From: Chryseobacterium wanjuense
GTDB lineage: Bacteria; Bacteroidota; Bacteroidia; Flavobacteriales; Weeksellaceae
NCBI RefSeq assembly: GCF_900111495.1
Contig: NZ_FOIU01000002.1
Coordinates: 558,001-622,000 of the forward strand
DNA length: 64,000 nt
Direction: 5' to 3'
The position numbers and the translations under genes are program-made. Of this stretch, positions 42,177 to 51,025 are shown piece by piece. Positions within the stretch are counted from its first letter, which is position 1. Each line of letters starts with the position of its first letter. The notes beneath the pieces were generated by a model. It did not search any database. It worked only from the letters and a program-made list of their open reading frames with translations, and had not been told where the DNA came from.

Positions 42177-42719
42177 TTATTCTGTTTCGTAATACATCAA
42201 TTCCTCATTATCATCCGGAATGGTGATATATTTCTGGAATTTTAGTCCTAATTTTTCGATAAGTTTTTGGGAAGAAAAGTTATCTTTTGTGGTAATCGCA
42301 GAAAGCTTTTTTAAGCCAAAATCATCCATCCCGATGGATTTTACCTTCAAAGCCGCTTCATAAGCGTAACCTTTTCCTTCATATTCGTCTAGAAGAGAAA
42401 AACCAATATCTACAACATCCAGACCCTCCCTTTCAAAGATCCCTACTCCTCCGATTTTATGATTTCCTTCTTTTGTAAGAATTAAATAATTTCCGTAGCC
42501 CAACCTTTCAAACTGCGGAAGAAAACGGTTTGTGATATAATTTTCTGCGTCGGAAACTGTTTTGATATGACGGTCTCCGATATATTGAATAAATTTTGGT
42601 CTGTTGTAAAGATCCAATATAAAATCTCCATCCTCCAAAGACATGGGACGAATGATTAATCGCTCTGTTTCGTAGATTTTATCTGCGTTTTGTTGATTTG
42701 GCTGGTTTTTTAGGCTCAT
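42177..42719 (-). CDS. GNAT-family N-acetyltransferase
   Basis: The 180-residue protein has the RimJ/RimL-like pattern YETERLIIRPMSLEDGDFIL, GVGIFEREGLDVVDIGFSL, EYEGKGYAYEAALKV (acetyl-CoA loop) and KDNFSSQKLIEKLGLKF. It transfers acetyl groups to an amine, possibly a protein N-terminus or small molecule. It overlaps the gene upstream by 41 bp, which suggests coupled translation. Confidence 0.9.
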   Translation of the reverse strand: MSLKNQPNQQNADKIYETERLIIRPMSLEDGDFILDLYNRPKFIQYIGDRHIKTVSDAENYITNRFLPQFERLGYGNYLILTKEGNHKIGGVGIFEREGLDVVDIGFSLLDEYEGKGYAYEAALKVKSIGMDDFGLKKLSAITTKDNFSSQKLIEKLGLKFQKYITIPDDNEELMYYETE

Positions 42720-43353
42720 CTTTTGGTTCTTCTTTTTTCTCGATTTTTAAAAGCCTTGGATTGTTGGTGCATTTTTTATTGTAAAGTTCAATGTAAGATC
42801 CGTTGTCTTTTACAAAATTAATGGTTCCTGTTACCTTACTGATCGTTAAAGTATAATGCTTTTTCTGGTAAGGACATTCTTTTGATATCAGCTTTCCTAA
42901 ATCCAGGTAATAATTTGAAATATCTTCGTAATAATTTCCTGCAACATCTTTGAAATCTTCATCTACAATATACCCTTCTGTCGCTGCAAAAACCGCTGCA
43001 TCCTGAACATCATCGATCTTGCCTACAAACTTTTTCAGCCCTTCCAGATCTGTAATATATTCAGTTTTTCCGGCGGAAGAATAAACGATGTAGTAAAAGT
43101 TTCCTTCTTCGGCAATGCCTATATTAAAACCGGAATTTTGAGAAACATAATCCTTTGGCACTCCCGATTGTTTAATAATATTATCTTTCCCGTAGCTTTT
43201 TTGAATTAAAAGCCAGGAATCTGTTCTCATATTTGGTGTAATATTCTGCAGAATGCTCGCTACACTTGAAAATTGCCTCTTCTGCTGAGCGTACGAAAGT
43301 ACACCCGAAAGCATAAAAATGACTACACTAAATTTAAATATAAACTTTATCAT
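42679..43353 (-). CDS. Unrecognised secreted protein
   Basis: The 224-residue protein has a signal peptide (cut after LSYAQ, about residue 22). The body has FSSVASILQNITPNMRTDSW and later GNYYEDISNYYLDLGKLI; the last 25 residues are Lys/Pro-rich (EEPKDEPKKPAKSTKRR). It probably stays in the periplasm. The family is not recognised. It shares 41 bp with the downstream acetyltransferase gene. Confidence 0.72.
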   Translation of the reverse strand: MIKFIFKFSVVIFMLSGVLSYAQQKRQFSSVASILQNITPNMRTDSWLLIQKSYGKDNIIKQSGVPKDYVSQNSGFNIGIAEEGNFYYIVYSSAGKTEYITDLEGLKKFVGKIDDVQDAAVFAATEGYIVDEDFKDVAGNYYEDISNYYLDLGKLISKECPYQKKHYTLTISKVTGTINFVKDNGSYIELYNKKCTNNPRLLKIEKKEEPKDEPKKPAKSTKRR

Positions 43354-43386
43354 AATGCAAACAACGCAGAAAGCATACCAAATATT

Positions 43387-44469
43387 TTACATGAATTTGT
43401 CTCCCTTCTTTAAATTTTTTAGGTCGAGAACGTACTCTTTTATCAGCTGATCGTGATCTCTCGGGCAGATAAGCAGTGCCTTATCGGTGTCTACGATGAT
43501 ATAATCTTTCAGTCCGTCAATGATTACAGCTTTATTACTGTTTTTCAATCGGATAACGTTTCCTTTTGAATTGTAGGTAAGAATATGTTTCAGCTTTACG
43601 GCATTTCTGTTTTCGTCTTTTTCGGTATTCTCATACACTGAAGTCCAAGTTCCGAGATCGCTCCATCCTAAGTCTGCAGGAATTACGTATACATTTTTAG
43701 CCTTTTCTAAAATTCCGTTATCTATCGAGATTTTCTGGACTTTAGGATAAATTAATTCAATACAGCTTTTTTCACTGTCCGCATTGTATTCACAAGCCAT
43801 AAAATGCTGTGTCATCTCCGGAAGATACGTTTCAAATGCGTGATGAATGCTTTTTACGCTCCAGATAAAAATCCCTGCGTTCCAAAGAAAATCCCCACTT
43901 TCCAGAAAGCTTTTTGCAATTTCCAGAATAGGTTTTTCCGTAAAAGTTTTTACTTTGTAATAATCGGAGTCTTTTTTATCTACAAACTGGATGTAGCCAT
44001 AGCCCGTATCCGGCCTGGTCGGTGTAATCCCCAGAGTTACAAGGTATTCATGTTTTGCAGCTAAGTCAAAAGCAAGTTCTACTTTGTCCAGAAATGTTTG
44101 TTCCTTTAAGATCAAATGATCGGCAGGTAAAACAATCATGGTTGCATTCGGGTTTATTTCAGCAATTTTATTGGCCATATAAAGATTGCACGGCGCGGTA
44201 TTTTTTAATAACGGTTCGCCCACAATATTCTCTTGCGGTACTTCCGGTAACTGCTGATGAGAGAGCTCAACATATTCTTTGTTGGTAATTATAAATATGT
44301 TTTCTTTAGGAATTATTTTGCTGATTCTGTCATACGTCTGCTGAATCATTGTACGCCCAACTCCTAAAATATCCTGAAACTGTTTCGGAAATTTCTGTGT
44401 ACTCATAGGCCAGAATCTACTGCCGATTCCTCCTGCCATGATCACGCAATATCTATCTGATTTTGACAT
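43387..44469 (-). CDS. manC: Mannose-1-phosphate guanylyltransferase
   Basis: From the ATG at 44469 the protein has 360 residues; an ATG at 44481 would overlap the previous gene by 10 bp and is the alternative. The nucleotidyltransferase core has VIMAGGIGSRFWPMSTQKFPKQ in part, IVGEPLLKNTAPC, IVLPADHLI, FTEKP and WNAGIFIW. It lacks the isomerase half of bifunctional ManC/AlgA. It makes GDP-mannose for surface polysaccharide. It follows the SprT-like gene directly. Confidence 0.93.
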   Translation of the reverse strand: MSKSDRYCVIMAGGIGSRFWPMSTQKFPKQFQDILGVGRTMIQQTYDRISKIIPKENIFIITNKEYVELSHQQLPEVPQENIVGEPLLKNTAPCNLYMANKIAEINPNATMIVLPADHLILKEQTFLDKVELAFDLAAKHEYLVTLGITPTRPDTGYGYIQFVDKKDSDYYKVKTFTEKPILEIAKSFLESGDFLWNAGIFIWSVKSIHHAFETYLPEMTQHFMACEYNADSEKSCIELIYPKVQKISIDNGILEKAKNVYVIPADLGWSDLGTWTSVYENTEKDENRNAVKLKHILTYNSKGNVIRLKNSNKAVIIDGLKDYIIVDTDKALLICPRDHDQLIKEYVLDLKNLKKGDKFM

Positions 44470-44471
44470 TC

Positions 44472-45062
44472 TTAAGTGCATTTTTCTACCCTTGCCAAAG
44501 GCTTGAAAGAATACTTCCTTCCCGTAGCCAGGTTCTTACAAAGATAGTTTTTTTTAATCAGACCTTCTAATAAATACTTTTCATTTCGGTAAATAAAGAA
44601 ATCTCCTTTTTGCAGCTTTTCGATAAACTGAAGGGTATCATCTTGTCTTTCAATATGAAAATATTTCACCAAATCCGGGCTTGCCATAAAATTAGCCTTC
44701 GGTGATTTTGAAAATTTTATGATGATCGGTCTTAGTTCTTCTTCATATACATCAAGGCTTTGCAGCAGCATTTGCCTGAAGGTTTCCTTCCATTCGTTTC
44801 CGTGTGGAGAGATTCTTCTTCCGTATTTTTCAAAAGCAATAAGGTGTGCCAGCTCATGAGTAAGCACAAAGAAAAAAAGCTGCGGAACCAGGGTAGAATT
44901 TATCGTAATTTCATGAGAATGATCCGGAAGCTTACGATAATCTCCCAACTTAGAATTCCTGTTTCGTGTAATTTTTATATGAATATAATAATCTGAAAAC
45001 CAGATTTTTAAATATTGAAGCGTATTTTGTGGTAAATATTTTTCTAATGATTGGATCGACAT
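44472..45062 (-). CDS. SprT-like metalloprotease-type protein
   Basis: The 196-residue protein contains FFFVLTHELAHLIAFEKYG (His69, Glu70, His73), the SprT zinc motif, followed by HGNEWKETFRQML with the third ligand. Family members include eukaryotic Spartan, which cleaves DNA-protein crosslinks; in bacteria the role is not settled. The C-terminal zinc ribbon is degenerate, with only Cys residues in YLCKNLATGRKYSF and at the end. It begins 1 bp after the tolC-like stop and is followed by manC. Confidence 0.87.
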   Translation of the reverse strand: MSIQSLEKYLPQNTLQYLKIWFSDYYIHIKITRNRNSKLGDYRKLPDHSHEITINSTLVPQLFFFVLTHELAHLIAFEKYGRRISPHGNEWKETFRQMLLQSLDVYEEELRPIIIKFSKSPKANFMASPDLVKYFHIERQDDTLQFIEKLQKGDFFIYRNEKYLLEGLIKKNYLCKNLATGRKYSFKPLARVEKCT

Positions 45063-45063
45063 T

Positions 45064-46398
45064 TTACAAACTTAGTGGAATTCCCGCATAGAAATTCAAC
45101 AATTTAAGACTGAAAAGATAATTATATTTCGCCTGAGCAACAGAACCTTGCGCATTGGCGTAGTTGTTCCTCGCAACGTTTACATCATAGATGGTAGATC
45201 TTCCCGCTGCATAACTTTTATCTGCAAACTCCAGAGCAAGCTTGGTACTTTTCTCGGCCTGTACCGCAGATAAATAAATTTCATAATTCGCATCAACATC
45301 AAACTGAGCCTTCTGAACATTCTCTCTCACCGCCTGTTTCTGTTGCAGCAAAGTGATTTTCGCAATACTTTCATTCAGTTTCGATTGCTCTACCTGAAGT
45401 TTTGTAATTCCTTTGTTAAAAATAGGAATATTGACAGAAATGCCTACATTTTGTCCAAAGTTATCATTGTACTGACTGAAAAACGTAGGATCAATAATAG
45501 GATTACCATATTGATCATATCGCGTTAAAATATTATTGTAAAAACTTCCGATTCCTGCACTTGCCGTCACCGTAGGCCAAAAAGCTGTTTTCGAAACTTC
45601 AGTCTGAGCTTCCGCAGATCGGATTCTGCTTTCTGCCGCTTTTACCTGAGGCTGTGTTTCATAAGCTGTTGTTAAAACCTCATCCACATCTTTCAACTGA
45701 GGAGCCAACTGATCCGGAACATCAACATCTTCCACATCAAAATCTTTATACTCTTGAAGCTGTAAAAGCTGAGCCAAAGCAAACAGGCTTCTTCCCACGT
45801 TGATTTCCGCCGTTTTTAAGTTTTGCTTTTCTCTTGCCAATCCCGCTTCTGCTTCTGCTAAAACAGTCTGAGCCGTCGTTCCTACTTCTGTCGTTATTTT
45901 TGAGCGGTTGTACTGTTTTTGAGCGTTTTCAACCGCTGCCTGAGAAATTTTTACAATTTCTTTATTTAATAATGTTGTTAAATATTGCTGAGCGATCTGA
46001 AGCGAAATATCATTTTTAATAGTTTCAATATCATATTGGCTTGCTTCTACATCAAATTCAGTTTTTCTAACGGTTTTTTCCAGTCTCCCGTTGTTGTAAA
46101 CCAAGATATCCGCGCCTATATTTGAATTATTGCTGAATCTGTCATTTCTGATACTTCCCGTACCCAATGAAGCCTGCCCGAAACTCACACTATTTCCTAC
46201 ACTTGCGGAAACAGACGGAAGATAATTTCGCTTTGCAATTTTCAGATTAAGATCCTGCGTTTGTTTTGAATATTCATTTTGGATCACCTGAAGATTATGT
46301 TTTGTTGCATAATCTACACATTCTCTCAAAGACCACTTTTTCTGGGCATTGACAGCCAGGCAAGATAATCCCAAAATAACAGTCAAAACTTTTTTCAT
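45064..46398 (-). CDS. TolC-family outer-membrane efflux protein
   Basis: The 444-residue protein has a signal peptide (cut after VNAQ) and two repeats of the OEP fold: long coiled-coil helices (EIVKISQAAVENAQKQYNRS and later LALEFADKSYAAGRSTIYD) and strands such as NVGISVNIPIFNKGITK. It forms a trimeric outer-membrane tunnel for a type I or RND efflux pump. No inner-membrane pump gene is adjacent in this window. It diverges from folC with a palindromic site in between. Confidence 0.93.
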   Translation of the reverse strand: MKKVLTVILGLSCLAVNAQKKWSLRECVDYATKHNLQVIQNEYSKQTQDLNLKIAKRNYLPSVSASVGNSVSFGQASLGTGSIRNDRFSNNSNIGADILVYNNGRLEKTVRKTEFDVEASQYDIETIKNDISLQIAQQYLTTLLNKEIVKISQAAVENAQKQYNRSKITTEVGTTAQTVLAEAEAGLAREKQNLKTAEINVGRSLFALAQLLQLQEYKDFDVEDVDVPDQLAPQLKDVDEVLTTAYETQPQVKAAESRIRSAEAQTEVSKTAFWPTVTASAGIGSFYNNILTRYDQYGNPIIDPTFFSQYNDNFGQNVGISVNIPIFNKGITKLQVEQSKLNESIAKITLLQQKQAVRENVQKAQFDVDANYEIYLSAVQAEKSTKLALEFADKSYAAGRSTIYDVNVARNNYANAQGSVAQAKYNYLFSLKLLNFYAGIPLSL

Positions 46399-46460
46399 AT
46401 TAAGATTTTTCCTTATTAGACGAATTAAATATAAAAAAGTTACAGCTTCAGAAAATTATT

Positions 46461-46478
46461 GTTTCATATTTATGAAAC
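46461..46478. promoter_or_regulatory. Inverted repeat between tolC-like gene and folC
   Basis: GTTTCAT and ATGAAAC are perfect 7-bp arms around ATTT, midway between two divergent starts (46398 and 46497). This is the geometry of a regulator-binding site, but no regulator gene is next to it. Confidence 0.45.
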
Positions 46479-46496
46479 TTTTGAGAATTTTGCAGT

Positions 46497-47741
46497 ATGA
46501 CTATCGAACAATACCAGGAAGCCGTAGATTGGCTTTTCGTACAGGCCCCAAACTACCAGATCGACGGGCAGAAAGCCTATAAGCCGGGATTAGACAATAT
46601 CATCAGGCTTTGTGATTTTTTTGGAAATCCTCAGGAAAAAATAAAATGCATCCACATCGGAGGAACCAATGGGAAAGGTTCTTCGAGCAATATGCTGGCT
46701 TCTGTACTTCAGGAATCAGGGTATAAAACAGGTTTATATAACTCACCTCATCTTATTGATTTTACAGAACGTATAAAAATTAACGGTGAAAATTGTGACA
46801 AAGAGTTTGTGTATCATTTCATTCAGAAACTGAAAGATTTGCCCGAAGATATTCAGCCTTCTTTTTTTGAATTTACCACCATCATGGCTTTCGAATATTT
46901 TTACCAGCAGAATGTGGATATTGCGATAATTGAAGTTGGTTTGGGCGGAAGATTGGATTCGACAAATATTATTAAACCTTTGGTTTCAGCAATTACAAAT
47001 GTTCAGCTGGATCATCAAAATATTTTAGGAGATACGCTCGAGGAAATTGCCGGAGAAAAAGCAGGAATCATTAAAAATAGCATTCCTGTCATTTTCGGTG
47101 ATGAAAATGAGGTTGCAAAAAATATTATTAAAAATAAAGCAGAAAGAGAAAATGCACCTTTCATTGATGCTACTTTATTAAAAACTGATTTAAAATCTGA
47201 TCTAAAAGGAAATTATCAGGAGAAAAACATTAAAGTGGTGTTAGCTTTAATTGAAGAATTAAAAAAATTAAACTTCAATATTTCTGATGCCAATATTGAA
47301 AAAGGGCTTTTGCATGTTCATGAAAATACAGGCTTTATTGGCCGTTGGTTTGAGTTCTCAAAAAATCCGTTGACGATTTGTGATACAGGCCACAACCAAG
47401 CCGGTTTGGAGCATGTTTTTGAACAATTAAACTCCATTAAAAAGCATAAACACGTTATTTTGGGCTTTGTAAATGATAAAAAGATCGATGAAGTCATGAA
47501 AATCTTACCGGAAAATTCTGAATTTTATTTTGCAAAACCGTCTATCCATAGGGGAAGACACCCGGAAGATTATGAAAACTTACTTGTTGAAGCAAAAATT
47601 TCTTATAAAATTTTCGATTCTGTACAGGAAGCGTATCTTTCTGCAAAAGAGCAATGTACAAACGAAGAAATGATTTTTATCGGCGGAAGCAACTTTGTAG
47701 TCGGAGAATTTTTAGAAAAAAATTTGGAGATTTCCGAATAA
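46497..47741 (+). CDS. folC: Bifunctional folylpolyglutamate/dihydrofolate synthase
   Basis: The 414-residue protein has the Mur-ligase-like layout: P-loop HIGGTNGKGSSS near residues 53-62, LYNSPHLIDFTERIKING, IEVGLGGRLDSTN, and the C-terminal domain with CDTGHNQAG. Order and length match FolC. It adds glutamate to dihydropteroate or folates. The tRNA promoter overlaps its 3' end. Confidence 0.95.
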   Translation: MTIEQYQEAVDWLFVQAPNYQIDGQKAYKPGLDNIIRLCDFFGNPQEKIKCIHIGGTNGKGSSSNMLASVLQESGYKTGLYNSPHLIDFTERIKINGENCDKEFVYHFIQKLKDLPEDIQPSFFEFTTIMAFEYFYQQNVDIAIIEVGLGGRLDSTNIIKPLVSAITNVQLDHQNILGDTLEEIAGEKAGIIKNSIPVIFGDENEVAKNIIKNKAERENAPFIDATLLKTDLKSDLKGNYQEKNIKVVLALIEELKKLNFNISDANIEKGLLHVHENTGFIGRWFEFSKNPLTICDTGHNQAGLEHVFEQLNSIKKHKHVILGFVNDKKIDEVMKILPENSEFYFAKPSIHRGRHPEDYENLLVEAKISYKIFDSVQEAYLSAKEQCTNEEMIFIGGSNFVVGEFLEKNLEISE

Positions 47742-47753
47742 GTCGTATATTTG
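47723..47753 (+). promoter_or_regulatory. Promoter of the tRNA-Val pair
   Basis: TTTG (47723-47726), a 19-bp spacer and TATATTTG (47746-47753) match the Bacteroidota consensus exactly. It starts inside the last codons of folC and lies 30 bp before the first tRNA. Confidence 0.75.
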
Positions 47754-47783
47754 CACCACTCTAATCGAGGAAACAAAGATAGA

Positions 47784-47858
47784 GGGTTCTTAGCTCAGTT
47801 GGTTCAGAGCATCTGGTTTACACCCAGAGGGTCGGGGGTTCGAATCCCTCAGGACCCA
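47784..47858 (+). tRNA. tRNA-Val (anticodon TAC)
   Basis: The acceptor stem GGGTTCT pairs with AGGACCC. The D-arm TAGCTCAGTTGGTTCAGAGC is present, the anticodon stem CTGG/CCAG encloses TTTACAC with anticodon TAC, and the T-arm is GGGGGTTCGAATCCCTC. The 3' CCA is not encoded. Confidence 0.96.
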
Positions 47859-47890
47859 CACAAAAGGATCGAAACCTTTTAAAAAAATTC

Positions 47891-47965
47891 GGGTTCTTAG
47901 CTCAGTTGGTTCAGAGCATCTGGTTTACACCCAGAGGGTCGGGGGTTCGAATCCCTCAGGACCCA
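47891..47965 (+). tRNA. tRNA-Val (anticodon TAC), identical second copy
   Basis: The 75 bases are the same as 47784-47858; only the 32-bp spacer differs. Both should be processed from one transcript, because a terminator follows and no promoter separates them. Confidence 0.96.
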
Positions 47966-47968
47966 CAG

Positions 47969-47998
47969 AAATCTCTCAAGAAATTGGGAGATTTTTTT
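47969..47998 (+). terminator. Rho-independent terminator of the tRNA pair
   Basis: AAATCTCTCAA and TTGGGAGATTT pair over 11 bp with one G-T pair and are followed by a T-run. Confidence 0.9.
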
Positions 47999-48001
47999 AT
48001 T

Positions 48002-48031
48002 TTAAAAAAACCGCAACGTTCTGCTGCGGTT
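48002..48031 (-). terminator. Rho-independent terminator of the 55-residue lipoprotein gene
   Basis: Read on the minus strand, AACCGCA and TGCGGTT form a 7-bp stem followed by seven T. It lies 10 bp after the stop at 48041. Confidence 0.85.
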
Positions 48032-48040
48032 GTTAATATC

Positions 48041-48208
48041 TTATTTACGGTGGCCCGGCGCGTAATATTTAGCCGATTTTGCCCCGGTTACCTTTTTTAC
48101 CTGTCCCGGAGGAAGTCCATTATTTCCATTGGGTTTTAAGCGGGGAGCGCAGGAAATTACAAATAATCCTACCAAAATAACAGCTCCTATTTTTTTCAAT
48201 TTTTTCAT
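48041..48208 (-). CDS. 55-residue lipoprotein with GLPPGQxKK motif
   Basis: An ATG at 48208 opens a frame of 55 codons: a lipoprotein signal peptide with lipobox VISC (Cys20), then a short Gly/Pro/Lys-rich tail containing GLPPGQVKKVTGAKSAKYYA. Tails of this kind are frequent in small Bacteroidota lipoproteins that databases often mislabel as a quinol oxidase subunit. No function is known. Its own terminator follows. Confidence 0.8.
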   Translation of the reverse strand: MKKLKKIGAVILVGLFVISCAPRLKPNGNNGLPPGQVKKVTGAKSAKYYAPGHRK

Positions 48209-48284
48209 ATTGCTTTTTTACAATATATAAAAATATTGTGCCAATGTGGGTGATAAATAATTTTATTGTAAAGAGAAAACAGGA

Positions 48285-49253
48285 TTAAAGAATTTTATTG
48301 ACAATTTTCTGAATAGCAAGCTCTTCCAGACACGCCCAGTCACCTCGATAGCATTCTTTATCGCCGAAAACGGAACATGGTCTGCAGCTCAAATCTTTAA
48401 TCTGAACCACATCATCCTCACTCTGCCCGAATCCTAAAAATCCGGCATAAGGATGCGTCTGCCCCCAAATAGAAACACATCTCGTTCCCACAAGACTTGC
48501 CAAATGCATGTTGGCGGAATCCATAGAGATCATTAATTCTAATTCGGATATTTTGTTCAATTCTTCTGTAAGGCTTAGTTTTCCTGATAAACTCTGTGTA
48601 TTGGGGATTTCTCTTTCCCATTTTCCCAACGTTTCTGTTTCATTTTTGCCGCCTCCAAAGAAATAGATTTTATGTTTTTGAGCTAAAATTTTCGCTAATT
48701 CATAAGATTTTTCCAGCGGAAGCATTTTCCCGCGATGCTGAGCGAAAGGCGCGAAACCAATTCCTGATTTGATTACGGAAAAAGGTCTTAACTGATGCGA
48801 TAATTCAACCTTAAAGCCCATTTCCCGAAAGACATCGGCGTAGCGTTCAACAGTTTTTTTAAGCTGTGTTTTATGGAGGTTCCAGATATCGGTAAGATGT
48901 TCTTTTTCTTCCTTCCCTTTATTGATTTTAAAAACTTTTAACCCTTTTCTGCGATAAATTTTATCTAAAACTTTCGTTCTGATCACATCATGAAGATTTG
49001 CTATCAGGTCAGGATGAAATTCCTTCACCAGTTCATTTGCCAATCTCGTTAATCCAAAAAAACCTTTGTAATCATCAAGGTTCACTCCCTTGAATATAAC
49101 ATTCGGAATATCAGAGAATAAGCTTTCAAAATTTTTGCGGGAAACCATGACAATTTCTACGTCTGGATTCTGTTCTAAAAATTCCCGAAACACCGGTGCT
49201 GTCATCGCGACATCACCAAAGGCAGAAAAACGATATGCTAGAATTCTTGTCAC
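48285..49253 (-). CDS. Glycosyltransferase family 9 (heptosyltransferase-like)
   Basis: The 322-residue protein begins ILAYRFSAFGDVAMTAPVFRE, the ADP-heptose transferase N-terminal pattern. It carries GIGFAPFAQHRGKMLPLEKS for the nucleotide, LSLTEELNKISELELMISMD and NMHLASLVGTRCVSIWG near the C-terminus, and a Cys-rich end (CRPCSVFGDKECYRGDWAC). It probably adds a sugar to lipopolysaccharide core. It starts 2 bp after sufE, so the two are cotranscribed. Confidence 0.9.
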   Translation of the reverse strand: MTRILAYRFSAFGDVAMTAPVFREFLEQNPDVEIVMVSRKNFESLFSDIPNVIFKGVNLDDYKGFFGLTRLANELVKEFHPDLIANLHDVIRTKVLDKIYRRKGLKVFKINKGKEEKEHLTDIWNLHKTQLKKTVERYADVFREMGFKVELSHQLRPFSVIKSGIGFAPFAQHRGKMLPLEKSYELAKILAQKHKIYFFGGGKNETETLGKWEREIPNTQSLSGKLSLTEELNKISELELMISMDSANMHLASLVGTRCVSIWGQTHPYAGFLGFGQSEDDVVQIKDLSCRPCSVFGDKECYRGDWACLEELAIQKIVNKIL

Positions 49254-49255
49254 AA

Positions 49256-49675
49256 TTACGATTTCAACTGATAGGCAACTGCGTAAAATTTAATTTGTTT
49301 TGTCATGGCCATCAAACCGTTGGCTCTGGAAGGAGAAAGGAATTCCTGCAGCCCGATTTCAGAGATAAATTCGAAATCAGAATCTAAAATTTCCTGCGTA
49401 GAATGACCGCTGTAGATGCTCACCAAAAGAGAAACTATCCCTTTCGGCAAAATACCGTCAGAATCTGCATTGAAAAACAATTTTCCATCTTTGTACTCAG
49501 CATCGATCCAGACTTTGCTCTGGCAGCCTTTAATCAGATTTTCGTCAGTTTTCTTATCTTCCGAAAGTCCTTTCAATTCTTTTCCCAGATCAATAATATA
49601 CTCATATTTTTGTTCCCAATCGTCAAGAAATGCAAATTCGTCGATAATTTCCTGCTGTTTTTCTTTAATGGTCAT
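49256..49675 (-). CDS. sufE: Cysteine desulfuration protein SufE
   Basis: The 139-residue protein has the SufE pattern IDEFAFLDDWEQKYEYIIDL, LIKGCQSKVWI with the sulfur-accepting Cys51, ADSDGILPKGIVSLLVSIYS and LSPSRANGLMAM. It takes sulfur from SufS and passes it to SufB for Fe-S cluster assembly. Other suf genes are not in the window. Confidence 0.95.
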   Translation of the reverse strand: MTIKEKQQEIIDEFAFLDDWEQKYEYIIDLGKELKGLSEDKKTDENLIKGCQSKVWIDAEYKDGKLFFNADSDGILPKGIVSLLVSIYSGHSTQEILDSDFEFISEIGLQEFLSPSRANGLMAMTKQIKFYAVAYQLKS

Positions 49676-49812
49676 TTTAACTAATTTCTTTCTGCAAAGA
49701 TAACCAATTTATAAAAGATAATTTAATAGAGATTTAATATGAAGAAGATTTGAAATTATCCTTAGCTAGAGTTGCAGTCATTCTTTTAAACAACAGAAAA
49801 ATATACACAATG

Positions 49813-49894
49813 TTTGTCATCCTGGAAGGATCTTAGCGTTATATTAGAAAACAGTCTGGAAAGATTCGAGTCCAGATGCTTTCAGCATGACAAA
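49813..49894. repeat. Dispersed element bounded by TTTGTCATC/GATGACAAA-type ends, second copy
   Basis: It starts TTTGTCATCCTGGAAGGATC and ends TTTCAGCATGACAAAC, with inverted terminal bases as in 33440-33567. The inside contains the complementary pair TCTGGAAAGATTCGAGTCCAG in part. Confidence 0.6.
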
Positions 49895-49927
49895 CTTTAC
49901 GGAATACTTTTTAAGAGAGAAATAAAA

Positions 49928-51025
49928 TCAAAGCGAAGCCTTTTCAAAAACTTCAAGCAATTTTATTTCTTCATTTTCCCAGCAAAGAATATTTGCTGCT
50001 TTTTCAAGCTCGGGCAGATAACTTCTTCTTCCTTTATTTAAAACTCTTTTTATTGCCTCTGCAATACTTTCGGGTCTATGATCTCTGATAATTTCTCCGA
50101 TATCAAATTGAGCTTTAAGATTCTGCATTTCAGGAAGATTTGACAGAATTAAAGGAACACGTGCCTGGATACAATCCAGTACTTTATTCGGTAAAGAATA
50201 ATAATAGCTGTCCCCTCCATTTTCTTCGATGCTCATTCCACAATCTACCGTCGGTGTAATTTTCCTTAAATCTTCAGGTAATAATTTTCCTAAAAACTGA
50301 ACTTTTTGTTGAAGATTTTCTTTAATTACCAAATCTTCATATTCCTTTTTCTTGGGGCCATCTCCGGCAACTTTAAAAATGACATTTTCCAGGTGATGCA
50401 TTGCCAAAATAGCTTTATCAATACCCCGAAAAGGATTAATGACACCTTGATACAAAAGAATTTTCGGATTATTTTCAAGAATTTCTCCAGTAAAATCTAA
50501 TTTTCTGGGAGCATTTTGAACCACAACAGGCAGAATTCCGTACTGATTTTTAAACCAATTGGCATATCCTGAACTTGCCGTCATCATAAATTGGATCTTC
50601 GGGATTACATTTTTTTCCAGATAACGCCATAATTTTTGTGACATTTTGCCCTGAATTGCCGGCATTTCGGAAAAAATTTCATGACTGTCAAAAACTAGCG
50701 GAATATTTAGCTTTTTTGATATTAAATAATTCGGAAGCAGAGCATCCAGATCGTTGGCATGAAGAATCGTGTTTTTATCCGCTTTTTTCTTTAGTTCATG
50801 GTACAATTTCCAGTTGAATTCGAAATATGCGGTTTTTAAACTTGTTGAAATTAATTTTATTCTATTAAAAGCATAAGGCCGCGAAATTTTTTCACTTCCA
50901 CCCCAGTCGTTTCCTATCAATTCAATGCCGTATCCGTTTTCATGTAAAGTCCTGCAAACCTTCTCTATACGCTGATCTGTGTACAGATTACTAAAAGCAG
51001 AGGTAATGACTTTTTTTCTGTTCAT
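49928..51025 (-). CDS. Glycosyltransferase family 4-type
   Basis: The 365-residue protein has a GT-B fold: an N-terminal domain with TILHANDLDALLPNYLISKK, and a C-terminal domain with ILLYQGVINPFRGIDKAILA, VIFKVAGDGPKKKEYEDL and SLPNKVLDCIQARVPLILS. It moves a sugar from a nucleotide to an acceptor in cell-surface synthesis; specificity is unknown. It overlaps the small membrane protein upstream by 1 bp. Confidence 0.9.
   Translation of the reverse strand: MNRKKVITSAFSNLYTDQRIEKVCRTLHENGYGIELIGNDWGGSEKISRPYAFNRIKLISTSLKTAYFEFNWKLYHELKKKADKNTILHANDLDALLPNYLISKKLNIPLVFDSHEIFSEMPAIQGKMSQKLWRYLEKNVIPKIQFMMTASSGYANWFKNQYGILPVVVQNAPRKLDFTGEILENNPKILLYQGVINPFRGIDKAILAMHHLENVIFKVAGDGPKKKEYEDLVIKENLQQKVQFLGKLLPEDLRKITPTVDCGMSIEENGGDSYYYSLPNKVLDCIQARVPLILSNLPEMQNLKAQFDIGEIIRDHRPESIAEAIKRVLNKGRRSYLPELEKAANILCWENEEIKLLEVFEKASL

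Noticed and set aside
46497..46580. Plus-strand ORF starting upstream of folC in another frame (46349-46582)
   Set aside because: It overlaps the start of folC and the tolC-like gene and has no family likeness.
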